From NCBI GenBank assembly GCA_947561585.1, contig CANNZV010002339.1, positions 1-64,000 of the forward strand: a stretch of DNA of 64,000 nucleotides, in the 5' to 3' direction. This document shows positions 24,178 to 33,991 of the stretch, piece by piece; position 1 is the first letter of the stretch; every line of letters begins with the position of its first letter. Source of the stretch: Caprella mutica (taxonomy: Eukaryota; Arthropoda; Malacostraca; Amphipoda; Caprellidae). Position numbers and translations under genes: made by a program. The notes beneath the pieces are model-generated. The model did not search any database. It was not told where the DNA came from and worked only from the letters and a program-made list of their open reading frames with translations.

Positions 24178-24345
24178 CAGTCTGTAGAATATGGGATATT
24201 TAACATTTTCTGTAATCTGACCATCTGTGCAAACAATCCTTAATTTCTTCCTATATTCATATGTAGCTATTCTTAACTTTTTACATCTAAACAAAAGCTA
24301 AAATAGGAGATCTCTTTGACTCTTTGAGACAGTTTACCAGTTCAC
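24178..24345. mobile_element. MITE family C, longer relative, right end lost
   Basis: Starts CCAGTCTGTAGAATATGGGA, and collinear with the reverse complement of the 24871-25014 element, but contains about 15 extra bp (AATCTGACCATCTGT). Its far end reaches GACAGTTTACCAGTTC and then, instead of the expected terminal CTGCAGTCTGG, runs into a pure G+C tract. Confidence 0.65.
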
Positions 24346-24349
24346 TCAG

Positions 24350-24400
24350 CCCCGGCCCGCCGCCCCGCCCGGCCCCCGGCCCCGCGCCCGCCCGCCGGCC
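24350..24400. other. Anomalous 51-bp pure G+C tract
   Basis: From CCCCGGCCCGCCGCCCCGCC onward every base is C or G for about 50 bp, inside DNA that is otherwise about two-thirds A+T. It lies exactly between the broken end of one MITE (24178-24345) and the first base of another (24401). It may be a genuine junction filler or an assembly or base-calling artefact. Confidence 0.85.
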
Positions 24401-24666
24401 CCAGTCTGCAGAATGTGTATCTTCTCCCGCAGAGATTATAGTTTGAGAGACAGTTACTCTCTGACTCTCAGTAGCAGATTCAGAATTTCCCGCAGCTAAA
24501 TTAATGGTAACATAGGAATTATTTCAAAATCTCCCGCATCTAAATTAATGGTAACATAGGAATTAATTAAAGATCTCCCGCAGAGATCTCAAATTTCTAA
24601 AATTCCAATCAGAATCTCCCGCAGAGAGTCTTGGAAAAATGTTCCATATTCTGCAGACCCAGACTG
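24401..24666. mobile_element. MITE family D (CTCCCGCAG repeats), copy 1
   Basis: Starts CCAGTCTGCAGAATGTGTAT and ends near CAGACCCAGACTGG. Internally TCTCCCGCAG recurs at 24423, about 24483, 24531, 24573 and 24616, alternating with TAAATTAATGGTAACATAGG. No TSD is visible because the left flank is the G+C tract. It is homologous to 25424-25720. Confidence 0.8.
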
Positions 24667-24753
24667 GACCAGTTGAGTCCAGTTCCTGCAGACTTGAGAC
24701 TGTTGCAAATGCAGTCTGGTTTAAAATATCCCATATTCTGCAGACTAAGACTT

Positions 24754-25139
24754 CCAGGTAATATTGCATGTCCATACTTGCCATTTTAATGGCGATTGGC
24801 AAGTTTGTGACAATCATTTTGAGTCCTTCAATTGCAAATGGGGAGTTTCATCTATTTTTCTCCTATGCTACCAAACTGCAGAAACTGGTAAAGTGTTCTC
24901 CAAGAAATCCTCTATTTTAGCCTCTGTTCTCAGTAAAATACATGTAAATATAGGAGGAAATTAGAGATTGTTCGCACAGAAAATGTCAAAAATATCCTAT
25001 GTTCTGAAGACTGGCTATGCTACAATGTTATTTTGGAGAGAATTAATGATAATTTGATCATTTTAGAGAGAATTTGTTGAATTTTGGAGAGAGCTGGAGA
25101 GACAAATGGTGAGTTTATGAGACATACTATTTTATTTGG
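24754..25139. mobile_element. MITE family B, second copy, interrupted
   Basis: Begins CCAGGTAATATTGCATGTCC and ends ACTATTTTATTTGG, collinear with 23091-23318. It is split by the 144-bp element at 24871-25014. Flanks (TAAGACTT and GTGCCAGA) do not match, so it is old or rearranged at the ends. Confidence 0.8.
24871..25014. mobile_element. MITE family C, nested, with perfect 8-bp TSD
   Basis: 144 bp, starting CCAAACTGCAGAA and ending TTCTGAAGACTGG, flanked by CTATGCTA at 24863-24870 and 25015-25022. The family-B copy at 23091-23318 shows the empty site (CTCCTATGCTATAATG). This orders events: B inserted first, then C into B. Confidence 0.9.
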
Positions 25140-25423
25140 GTGCCAGACTTTAGAATTTAGACAAGTTAAAAAACTTTAAGGCTAAAGCAGGCTAGTGGCC
25201 TAGTGCCCACTCTGGAAAATACCAATTAGGCTATACCATAGGCTAACAGATAAATTTTGAGACTAAATGCTGTGGATTATACAGTTCCCATTACCTAATT
25301 TATTATTGTATTTTTAGGTTTGTTAAACTCCAACAGTAATTAGCTAATCTATCAAAAAAGACTACTTTTTCCAGAGTGAGACCTTAGTGCCTAGTCTAGA
25401 AGTTTGAAACAGTCTACAACTGA

Positions 25424-25720
25424 CCAGTCTGCAGAATGTGTCTTTTCTCCCGAGTCCCGCAGAGATTATAAATTGAGAGATGCTGAGACAGTTACTCTCT
25501 GACTCTCACTCTCAGTAGCAGATTCTGAGATTCAGAATCTCCCACAGCTAAATTAATGGTAACAAAGGAATCAATTCAAAATCTCCCGCAGCTAAATTAA
25601 TGGTAACATAGGAATTAATTCAAGATCTCCCGCAGAGATCTCAAATTTCTAAAATTTAATCAAAAACTCCCGCAGAGAGTCTTGGGGAAAATGTTCCATA
25701 TTCTAATTTCTGCAGACTGG
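25424..25720. mobile_element. MITE family D, copy 2, with 8-bp TSD
   Basis: 297 bp, CCAGTCTGCAGAATGTG ... TTTCTGCAGACTGG. It is flanked by ACAACTGA (25416-25423) and GCAACTGA (25721-25728), 7 of 8 matching. It has the same internal CTCCCGCAG and TTAATGGTAACA modules as copy 1. Confidence 0.88.
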
Positions 25721-25755
25721 GCAACTGATGGCCGATGGGTGAATTCAAATTTCAC

Positions 25756-26014
25756 ACCAGTCTGTATTTCATAAATTCATTGTAAATTCCACTGACATGT
25801 TGGTGGAATTTTTTCCTCTTTAAAATAATATTCTAGCAAAGTCAGTGGTCTGAGTGGATTTTATCATTTTTAGCTATTTATTTCTATGTTACCATTAACT
25901 TTTGGAGGGAAAATGGGTAAAATGTTAGTGGATCAGCCAAACTACTGAAAATTTATGGTGGATTTTTTCAGCTTTTTTTAAGTCAGTGCAATTTTGTGCA
26001 CCAAATACAGACTG
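25756..26014. mobile_element. MITE family A, second copy, opposite orientation
   Basis: CCAGTCTGTATTTC at the left and CACCAAATACAGACTGG at the right. The interior is the reverse complement of 23679-23914 with divergence. The flanks (AAATTTCACA and AAATTTAT) do not give a clean duplication. Confidence 0.85.
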
Positions 26015-26171
26015 GAAATTTATTGTTGTAGAACAGTAGACTTGTAGTCCTAACTCCTAAGACTTGTAGAGCTAAGAGTAATATAATAAGAGTATCATGC
26101 CAGTTTGCAAACTGGCAGTTTGCAAAAGATGCATGAAGCTGTGAAGTTTATCTGGCGTCTATTGAGGCTCC

Positions 26172-26240
26172 AGATAATAAAGCATGTCCAGACTCGCCAT
26201 ATTTAAGAGGTTGGAAAATTGTAAGCCAATTTATGGGCCA
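26172..26240. mobile_element. MITE family B end fragment
   Basis: CCAGATAATAAAGCATGTCC then AGACTCGCCATATT matches the left end of 23091-23318. The remainder is not recognisable. Another family-A fragment starts near 27043 (ACCAGACCGTATTTCATGG). Confidence 0.6.
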
Positions 26241-26539
26241 AAATTTCTGAGCTAAGCCAATTTGGCTCATTTTTTGAATTAACAAGGGAACATAGGAATT
26301 AATTCAAAATTTGAAACCAATTAGACATATCTGAGATTTGAGTTTTTAAAATAAAAAATCTAATCCAATTAATTGGCCTTAACTGACATACTGCTATACA
26401 TGATCCTTCACACCTTCACTAATTATTTTTCTAGATTAATAGTTAGTTACTAGTTACAGGCTTACAGCTAAACTTAGTATGTCTAAATATACAGTAGCTA
26501 CTTTTCACAAAATATAATATTTACTATAAGGCTACATGT

Positions 26540-27715
26540 GCAAGATGGAGAGAAACGCCAGATGGTTGGGAAGCTAGATTCTATGATGGACACTGGCAAT
26601 CATAATATCACCAGCATCGCCATCTTGTAAGTATGATGTTTTTTTGAAATGTTAGTGTGTTTATCATAGTATTTATGTCAAAGATAGGTAATTCCTCTTT
26701 CAGTTATTCAATTAGTATTTGTATTAAACTCCAGTTACAATGGGTTGATGTTCTTTGAGAATTTATAGATTGGCGAGAATATCCAGTTCTGGCCTGCCGA
26801 ATATGGGACATTTTTAACATTTAATCCTCATTTTTGACTTTTTTGTTTGATTATTATTCTACCTACTAGTGCAATTATGTACAGTGCCCTTTTAGTTGAA
26901 GTGTACTTAGTAAAGTGCACTGTACTTATTTAATAGTATAACTATATAAGTAATGTAATTGCCAGGGTAAAAAAAATAGTCACTTCTAATGAACTAGTAA
27001 CTTTTTTTAGAAAATCTTATTTAACTCGACAGGGAACCAGACCGTATTTCATGGTAAATTCCACCGACTGGATTGAACTGGATATAGGGTTAAGTATCAA
27101 TTTAACATTTATAAAGATGAGGGGGGGGGGAGGGTTTTAGAACATTGAACTGGGTATAGGGTAAAGTATCAATTTAACATTTATGAAGATGGGGGGGGGG
27201 GGGGTATTAGAACATTGAACTGGGTATAGGGTAAAGTATCCATTTAAAAAGGTTGAAGAACATGTTAGTAACAAGTAAATCACTCATAAAATAGTCTCAA
27301 GACATGCACATATATCAGGCATGACACAAGAATGTTCTTACTAAACTGGCATTTTTCCTGTCATTGTGACGCACACTATGAAACAGATTTTTTTCATAGA
27401 TAATCAACATATTTTTCATATATAATCAACTAATGTAATTAATATTTACAGAACCCAGTACAGCAGCTGCTCACTTGTTCGTCAGTCCTCTCCAATTTCA
27501 CCAGATTTTGATGGTGAGTTATTTGAATTAGAAGTCAAAAAGTAAATAATTAATTATATATAAGTCATAAACTAGATAAATGTCATTAAATTGTTTATAT
27601 TCTTTAAAATAAATCGGAATTATTGCTGTTGTATAGGCTGGAGGCCTAGACCCATGGAGTCTGTTAAGAGGGAAGGAGTCTATAGCTCGTTGAGTGTATG
27701 TGAATTATTGTTGTA
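26540..27715. other. Intergenic with weak splice-like signals
   Basis: TTACAG at 27446-27451 followed by about 60 bases (AACCCAGTACAGCAGCTGCT and onward) and GATG/GTGAGT near 27512, plus CTTG/TAAGTATG near 26630, resemble exon borders. Far downstream TTTTCTTTTCAG (about 31918-31929) resembles an acceptor. No protein frame links them, so at best this is a non-coding transcript spanning the repeats. Confidence 0.15.
27064..27250. repeat. Approximately 71-bp tandem repeat with G10-G14 tracts
   Basis: ATTGAACTGGGTATAGGGTA-type units start at 27072, 27144 and 27214. Two of them carry uninterrupted G runs (27121-27130 and 27191-27204). Unit length differs only through the G-run length. Confidence 0.9.
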
Positions 27716-27726
27716 GTGTTCCTTGC

Positions 27727-29568
27727 AGAGTCCTTCTCTATTTTTGTTGAGTCCTTCTCTCTTTTTGTCAAGTCCTTCTCTCTTTTTGTCGAGTCCTTCT
27801 CTCTTTTTGTCGAGTCCTTCTCTCTTTTTGTCGAGTCCTTCTCTCTTTTTGTCGAGTCCTTCTCTCTTTTTGTCGAGTCCTTCTCTCTTTTTGTCGAGTC
27901 CTTCTCTCTTTTTGTCGAGTCCTTCTCTCTTTTTGTCGAGTCCTTCTCTCTTTTTGTCGAGTCCTTCTCTCTTTTTGTCGAGTCCTTCTCTCTTTTTGTC
28001 GAGTCCTTCTCTCTTTTTGTTGAGTCCTTCTCTCTTTTTGTCGAGTCCTTCTCTCTTTTTGTCGAGTCCTTCTCTCTTTTGGTCGAGTCCTTCTCTCTTT
28101 TTGTCGAGTCCTTCTCTCTTTTTGTCGAGTCCTTCTCTCTTTTTGTCGAGTCCTTCTCTCTTTTTGTCGAGTCCTTCTCTCTTTTTGTCGAGTCCTTCTC
28201 TCTTTTTGTCGAGTCCTTCTCTCTTTTTGTCGAGTCCTTCTCTCTTTTTGTCGAGTCCTTCTCTCTTTTTGTCGAGTCCTTCTCTCTTTTTGTCGAGTCC
28301 TTCTCTCTTTTTGTCGAGTCCTTCTCTCTTTTTGTCGAGTCCTTCTCTCTTTTTGTCGAGTCCTTCTCTCTTTTTGTCGAGTCCTTCTCTCTTTTTGTCG
28401 AGTCCTTCTCTCTTTTTGTCGAGTCCTTCTCTCTTTTTGTCGAGTCCTTCTCTCTTTTTGTCGAGTCCTTCTCTCTTTTTGTCGAGTCCTTCTCTCTTTT
28501 TGTCGAGTCCTTCTCTCTTTTTGTCGAGTCCTTCTCTCTTTTTGTCGAGTCCTTCTCTCTTTTTGTCGAGTCCTTCTCTCTTTTTGCCGAGTCCTTCTCT
28601 CTTTTTGCCGAGTCCTTCTCTCTTTTTGTCGAGTCCTTCTCTCTTTTTGTCGAGTCCTTCTCTCTTTTTGTCGAGTCCTTCTCTCTTTTTGTCGAGTCCT
28701 TCTCTCTTTTTGTCGAGTCCTTCTCTCTTTTTGTCGAGTCCTTTGCTCTTTATGTAGAGTCCTTTGCTCTTTATGTAGAGTCCTTTGCTCTTTTTGTCGA
28801 GTCCTTTGCTCTTTATGTAGAGTCCTTTGCTCTTTATGTAGAGTCCTTTGCTCTTTATGTAGAGTCCTTTGCTCTTTATGTAGAGTCCTTTGCTCTTTAT
28901 GTAGAGTCCTTTGCTCTTTATGTAGAGTCCTTTGCTCTTTATGTAGATTCCTTTGCTCTTTATGTAGATTCCTTTGCTCTTTATGTAGAGTCCTTTGCTC
29001 TTTATGTAGAGTCCTTTGCTCTTTATGTAGAGTCCTTTGCTCTTTATGTAGAGTCCTTTGCTCTTTATGTAGAGTCCTTTGCTCTTTATGTAGAGTCCTT
29101 TGCTCTTTATGTAGAGTCCTTTGCTCTTTATGTAGAGTCCTTTGCTCTTTATGTAGAGTCCTTTGCTCTTTATGTAGAGTCCTTTGCTCTTTATGTAGAG
29201 TCCTTTGCTCTTTATGTAGAGTCCTTTGCTCTTTATGTAGAGTCCTTTGCTCTTTATGTAGAGTCCTTTGCTCTTTATGTAGAGTCCTTTGCTCTTTATG
29301 TAGAGTCCTTTGCTCTTTATGTAGAGTCCTTTGCTCTTTTTGTCGAGTCCTTTGCTCTTTTTGTCGAGTCCTTTGCTCTTTTTGTCGAGTCCTTTGCTCT
29401 TTTTGTCGAGTCCTTTGCTCTTTTTGTCGAGTCCTTTGCTCTTTTTGTCGAGTCCTTTGCTCTTTTTGTCGAGTCCTTTGCTCTTTTTGTCGAGTCCTTT
29501 GCTCTTTTTGTCGAGTCCTTTGCTCTTTATGTCGAGTCCTTTGCTCTTTATGTCGAGTCCTTTGCTCT
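27727..29568. repeat. 21-bp polypyrimidine minisatellite, about 88 copies in three domains
   Basis: Domain I (to about 28740, about 48 units): GAGTCCTTCTCTCTTTTTGT plus C. Domain II (to about 29330, about 28 units): GAGTCCTTTGCTCTTTATGT plus A. Domain III (to 29568, about 11 units): hybrids with the left half of II and the right half of I, the last two with TTATGTC. The unit length is divisible by 3 and type I lacks stops in all six frames, which explains the 646-codon plus-strand frame with heptads VESFSLF / VESFALY. I do not call it a gene. Confidence 0.97.
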
Positions 29569-30057
29569 TTTTTTTTATTTGTTCCCTTTCTATCTTTTTT
29601 ATTTGATAACTTTCTCTCTTTTTTATTTGATAACTTTCTCTCTTTTTTTTATTTGATAACTTTCTCTCTTTTTTTTATTTGATAACTTTCTCTCTTGTTT
29701 TTATTTGATAACTTTCTCTCTTTTTTTTATTTGTTCCCTTTCTCTCTTTTTTTTTATTTGTTCCCTTTCTCTCTTTTTTTTATTTGTTCCCTTTCTCTCT
29801 TTTTTTTTATTTGTTCCCTTTCTCTTTTTTTTATTTGTTTCCTTCTCTCTTTTTTTTTATTTGTTTACCTTCTTTTTTTTTTTTTTTTGTTTACCTTCTC
29901 TTTTTTTTTTTATTTGTTTACCTTCTCTCTTTTTTTTTATTTGTTTACCTTCTCTCTTTTTTTTATTTGTTTACCTTCTCTCTTTTTTTGTTTGTTTACC
30001 TTCTCTCTTTTTTTGTTTGTTTACCTCCTCTCTTCTTTTGTTTGTTTACCTTTTCTC
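29569..30057. repeat. T-rich minisatellite, about 25-bp unit
   Basis: Units such as TTTTATTTGATAACTTTCTC, then TTTATTTGTTCCCTTTCTCT, then TTTATTTGTTTACCTTCTCT follow one another in blocks. T-run length varies (T6-T17), so spacing is irregular. It forms a bridge between the 21- and 23-bp arrays. Confidence 0.92.
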
Positions 30058-31735
30058 ATCTTTTGTTTGATCCTTTTCTCATCTTTTGTTTGATCCTTTT
30101 CTCATCTTTTGTTTGATCCTTTTCTCATCTTTTGTTTGATCCTTTTGTCTTCTTTTGTTTGATCCTTTTGTCTTCTTTTGTTTGATCCTTTTGTCTTCTT
30201 TTGTTTGATCCTTTTGTCTTCTTTTGTTTGATCCTTTTGTCTTCTTTTGTTTGATCCTTTTGTCTTCTTTTGTTTGATCCATTTTTCTTTCTTTTGTTTG
30301 ATCCATTTTTCTTTCATTTGTTTGATCCTTTTCTCTTCTTTTGTTTGATCCTTTTCTCATCTTTTGTTTGATCCTTTTCTCTTCTTTTGTTTGATCCTTT
30401 TCTCTTCTTTTGTTTGATACTTTTCTCATCTTTTGTTTGATACTTTTCTCATCTTTTGTTTGATCCTTTTCTCATCTTTTGTTTGATCCTTTTCTCATCT
30501 TTTGTTTGACCCTTTTCTCTTCTTTTGTTTGATCCTTTTCTCTTCTTTTGTTTGATCCTTTTCTCTTCTTTTGTTTGATCCTTTTCTCTTCTTTTGTTTG
30601 ATCCTTTTCTCTTCTTTTGTTTGATCCTTTTCTCTTCTTTTGGTTGATCCTTTTCTCTTCTTTTGGTTGATCCTTTTCTCTTCTTTTGTTTGATCCTTTT
30701 CTCTTCTTTTGTTTGATCCTTTTCTCTTCTTTTGTTTGATCCTTTTCTCTTCTTTTGTTTGATCCTTTTCTCATTCTTTGTTTGATCCTTTTCTCTTCTT
30801 TTGTTTGATCCTTTTCTCTTCTTTTGTTTGATCCTTTTCTCTTCTTTTGTTTGATCCTTTTCTCTTCTTTTGTTTGATCCTTTTCTCATCTTTTGTTTGA
30901 TCCTTTTCTCTTCTTTTGTTTGATCCTTTTCTCTTCTTTTGTTTGATCCTTTTCTCTTCTTTTGTTTGATCCTTTTCTCTTCTTTTGTTTGATCCTTTTC
31001 TCATCTTTTGTTTGATACTTTTCTCATCTTTTGTTTGATACTTTTCTCATCTTTTGTTTGATCCTTTTCTCATCTTTTGTTTGATCCTTTTCTCATCTTT
31101 TGTTTGACCCTTTTCTCTTCTTTTGTTTGATCCTTTTCTCTTCTTTTGTTTGATCCTTTTCTCTTCTTTTGTTTGATCCTTTTCTCTTCTTTTGTTTGAT
31201 CCTTTTCTCTTCTTTTGTTTGATCCTTTTCTCTTCTTTTGTTTGATCCTTTTCTCTTCTTTTGTTTGATCCTTTTCTCTTCTTTTGTTTGATCCTTTTCT
31301 CTTCTTTTGTTTGATCCTTTTCTCTTCTTTTGTTTGATCCTTTTCTCTTCTTTTGTTTGATCCTTTTCTCTTCTTTTGTTTGATCCTTTTCTCTTCTTTT
31401 GTTTGATCCTTTTCTCTTCTTTTGTTTGATCCTTTTCTCTTCTTTTGTTTGATCCTTTTCTCTTCTTTTGTTTGATCCTTTTCTCTTCTTTTGTTTGATC
31501 CTTTTCTCTTCTTTTGTTTGATCCTTTTCTCTTCTTTTGTTTGATCCCTTTTCTCTTCTTTTGTTTGATCCTTTTCTCTTCTTTTGTTTGATCCTTTTCT
31601 CTTCTTTTGTTTGATCCTTTTCTCTTCTTTTGTTTGATCCTTTTCTCTTCTTTTGTTTGATCCTTTTCTCTTCTTTTGTTTGATCCTTTTCTCTTCTTTT
31701 GTTTGATCCTTTTCTCTTCTTTTGTTTGATCCCTT
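30058..31735. repeat. 23-bp polypyrimidine minisatellite, about 73 copies
   Basis: Unit TTTTGTTTGATCCTTTTCTC plus TTC. Sub-blocks carry TTGTCTTC, CATTTTTCTTTC or CTCATC variants. A block CATC-CATC-CATC-then-GACCC appears both near 30450-30515 and near 31030-31110, about 590 bp apart, showing a large internal duplication. Because 23 is not a multiple of 3 the minus-strand frames cycle through all phases (Lys/Arg/Glu-rich) and stay open. Not coding. Confidence 0.97.
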
Positions 31736-32330
31736 TTTTTTTTGAGCCTCTTCTGTCGAATTTGGTCTTCATTTCTCTTTAATGTTTTCTGTTCTTGCTG
31801 TTAATCGTGTAACTGATAAGTAATATCAATTCGTGCTTTATGCATGTAGCTATTCATTTTTCTAATAATTTATCATATTCTACTTGGTTTCATGAAATAT
31901 TTGTATATTTACAGATATTTTCTTTTCAGATTCTTAGTCATCTACTTCTGCTTCACCATCAACCTGAGCTGCTGTCTCCTGTTTTATATTCTCCTATTGT
32001 TATAGCTTTATAGCTGAGAAAATGCAGGAGAGAATAAATAAGAACAATAGAAAATACGAAGAAAAAAAAGCAAGAACATCAAAGGAAGAATAAGAAACAA
32101 AAAACAGAAGATCTATGAACAATCGAAGTTACGAGGCCTCCAGTAGAATAAATTTATGTAGACTTAAAATTGATAGCTATAGCTACTTATTTTCAATCTA
32201 TATTTCTAAATATTCGCTTGATTTATTATTAAATAATGTTCACTTTTGAATATTATAATATCTTTGTTTTTGTTAAATAGAAAATGTGTTAGCTTCGAAT
32301 TTATTTTGCCATTGTGTTACTAAATGGAGG
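31736..32330. other. Intergenic AT-rich DNA
   Basis: Contains TTTTCTTTTCAG near 31929 and a purine-rich stretch at 32030-32110; otherwise nothing. Confidence 0.45.
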
Positions 32331-32335
32331 TGGGG

Positions 32336-32840
32336 CTCTATCCTGAAGCTGTCTGTGGTGAATGGAAGAGAAGGGGGTGTGGCGTCCTTTGGGTCTCAAA
32401 CTGTTGTAATTTGGATTATGAATCATCTTATTTTATTTTTAATATCTTTATCATTTTTTTAATGCTACTTACAGTTTTAGAGGATAGCGCTAGGGTTATG
32501 CTCTTCAACTACGAGGTTCTAGATAATTGTGATAGGGTCAAAGATTTCATTTCCTATCACCTCTCCATTTTCCTCTTCCATCTTTGAGTGCAGCCACCGG
32601 TGTTTGTGTCCCTTTTCATCACATTCATTGGTAAGTGACTGCATTCACGAAGTAGCTTTTCTGCATCCATAAGCATTGTCACCAACGGTGGTAAGTGACT
32701 TTCTTCATGGTGCCACTTTCCTTTCTGACTGTTTCTTCCAGCCCCTTGTAAGTAATTTCCTTTTGACGTCAGCTATATGGCCTTTAGTTCCGAAGCAGAT
32801 GCTAAACCCCCTACTAAATTAATTATGTTCCATCATTGCA
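32336..32840. repeat. Diverged duplicated block, copy 1
   Basis: Shares an ordered series of landmarks with 33992-34470: CTATCCTGAAGCTGTCTG, AGAAGGGGGTG, TTCATCACATTC, GTAGCTTTTCTG.ATCCATAAGC, TCCTTTTGACGTC. The 87-codon frame at 32324-32587 lies in this block and is not conserved in the other copy. Confidence 0.75.
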
Positions 32841-33649
32841 GTTGTAAGTTAGTTTGTATGTGAAAGTAAGTGATTAACGAGTCTGTCTTTAATGTACGTT
32901 GAAGCATTGAGATTGTGTTTACTTATCCTCTGGTTCCGGTTCCCTTAATGGACCTCATCCTGTAAAGAAGGGTCACCTGTCCTAATATTATTCAGATACA
33001 TAACGGTTGCATATTTAAAATGTTATTTTCTGCTGCATGTCTCCGTAAAATGCGTGTGATTCAATCATAATTTCAATATATTCTTCTAATTGGGATTATT
33101 GAGAGTAAATTGAAATATTTCAGTATAATAAAGATAATTTCTGAACTGTTAATGGCTAATCTTAATTTATCAATTTAGTCACTGATTTTCATGTTAGCAT
33201 GCTTCGGTAAAATCTGTAGTGATAAAATAATTAGTTTATTCGAATTTTTCAAGTAGTTTAAATTTATTGAATGTAAAATTAACTGCTAGCTAAATAAAAT
33301 TAGGTATTGCAATTTTTTTAAGTGTTGATATTGTATCTGTTTGGGACGATTTCATTTTATTTTCATCTTTCACTAGTTTGCTAAAAAAAAACTTCATTTG
33401 ATATAAAATATGTGAATTATGTCAGAATTGTTAAATGTAGTTTTCAAAACACTGCATTATTAAACTGAAAAAATACAAAGTTTCATTCAACTGTTAACTA
33501 CTGAACAAAAACAGAGTAGGAATATTTCGATGATGTCATCTATCTACCTATAGGTAGTGGAGTAACGAAACAGTGTGTTTGTACTGCATTTTTCAAAAGT
33601 CAAGATATTCCGATATTTTAGTCTCAAATGAATCAGAGGCCTTGTATAT

Positions 33650-33920
33650 TGGTTTTGTACCATCTCTTTATTATACGTGAATGACAGAATTGACGGCTAA
33701 ATAGTAGGGAAAAAGAAAATTAAGTCAATGACGAGAAGTACATATTTTGTATGTTTTTCTGTAATACAACTCATTGGCAGTGTACAAAGCCAAAACGCAA
33801 TATTCTCTATATACATAACTATTCATTCTCAAACATAAATATCTTCCTTACTCTAGTTTGAGCTTGATTTCAAGAGCACGTTAGTTCATGAAACCTTAAA
33901 ATTAGTTCCCGTTCTCATTC
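33650..33920. repeat. Diverged block related to 34920-35180
   Basis: Both contain, in order, TTGTATG.TTTTCTG, TTGGCAGTGT and a TTCATTCTC/TTCATTTTC stretch, followed by TTGA-CTTGATTTC/TTGAACCTCAATTTC. Together with the 32.3/34.0 kb pair this indicates an older, multi-kilobase tandem duplication. Confidence 0.45.
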
Positions 33921-33991
33921 TGAATGGCTTTCAAACGTGTACTATTATTTTAAAAGTTAATAAATTTGGCATAGTAGTACCAGCTACAGTT

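Larger units (their letters stand above)
22885..24228. repeat. Tandem duplication, about 430-bp unit, each copy bearing a different MITE
   Basis: Unit 1 (22885-23556) and unit 2 (23557-24228) run in the same order: TATGTTTGTGGCTCTTTCC, TCACTACTTACCTACCTACT, AACCTAGAGC, CATTCATAGGTACCTAGGTA, TTCACAGGCTTCACTCAAAG, CCAGACTGCAGGAACTGGTA, CCAGTCTGTAGAATATGGGA. Unit 1 carries the insert 23091-23318; unit 2 carries the insert 23679-23914. Each is the empty-site version of the other. A 6-bp indel near CACACTG also separates them. Confidence 0.93.

Noticed and set aside
27716..29656. 646-codon plus-strand ORF
   Set aside because: The 21-bp unit is a multiple of 3 and the first unit type has no stop in any frame, so openness is automatic. 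There is no domain, no splice or promoter support.
30079..31772. Lys/Arg-rich minus-strand ORFs of 71-241 codons
   Set aside because: They follow the 23-bp repeat through all three phases and simply reflect absence of stops in purine-rich DNA.
27446..31935. A spliced gene spanning the polypyrimidine arrays
   Set aside because: Isolated splice-like strings exist at both sides but no frame or conserved exon connects them; kept only as a low-confidence note.
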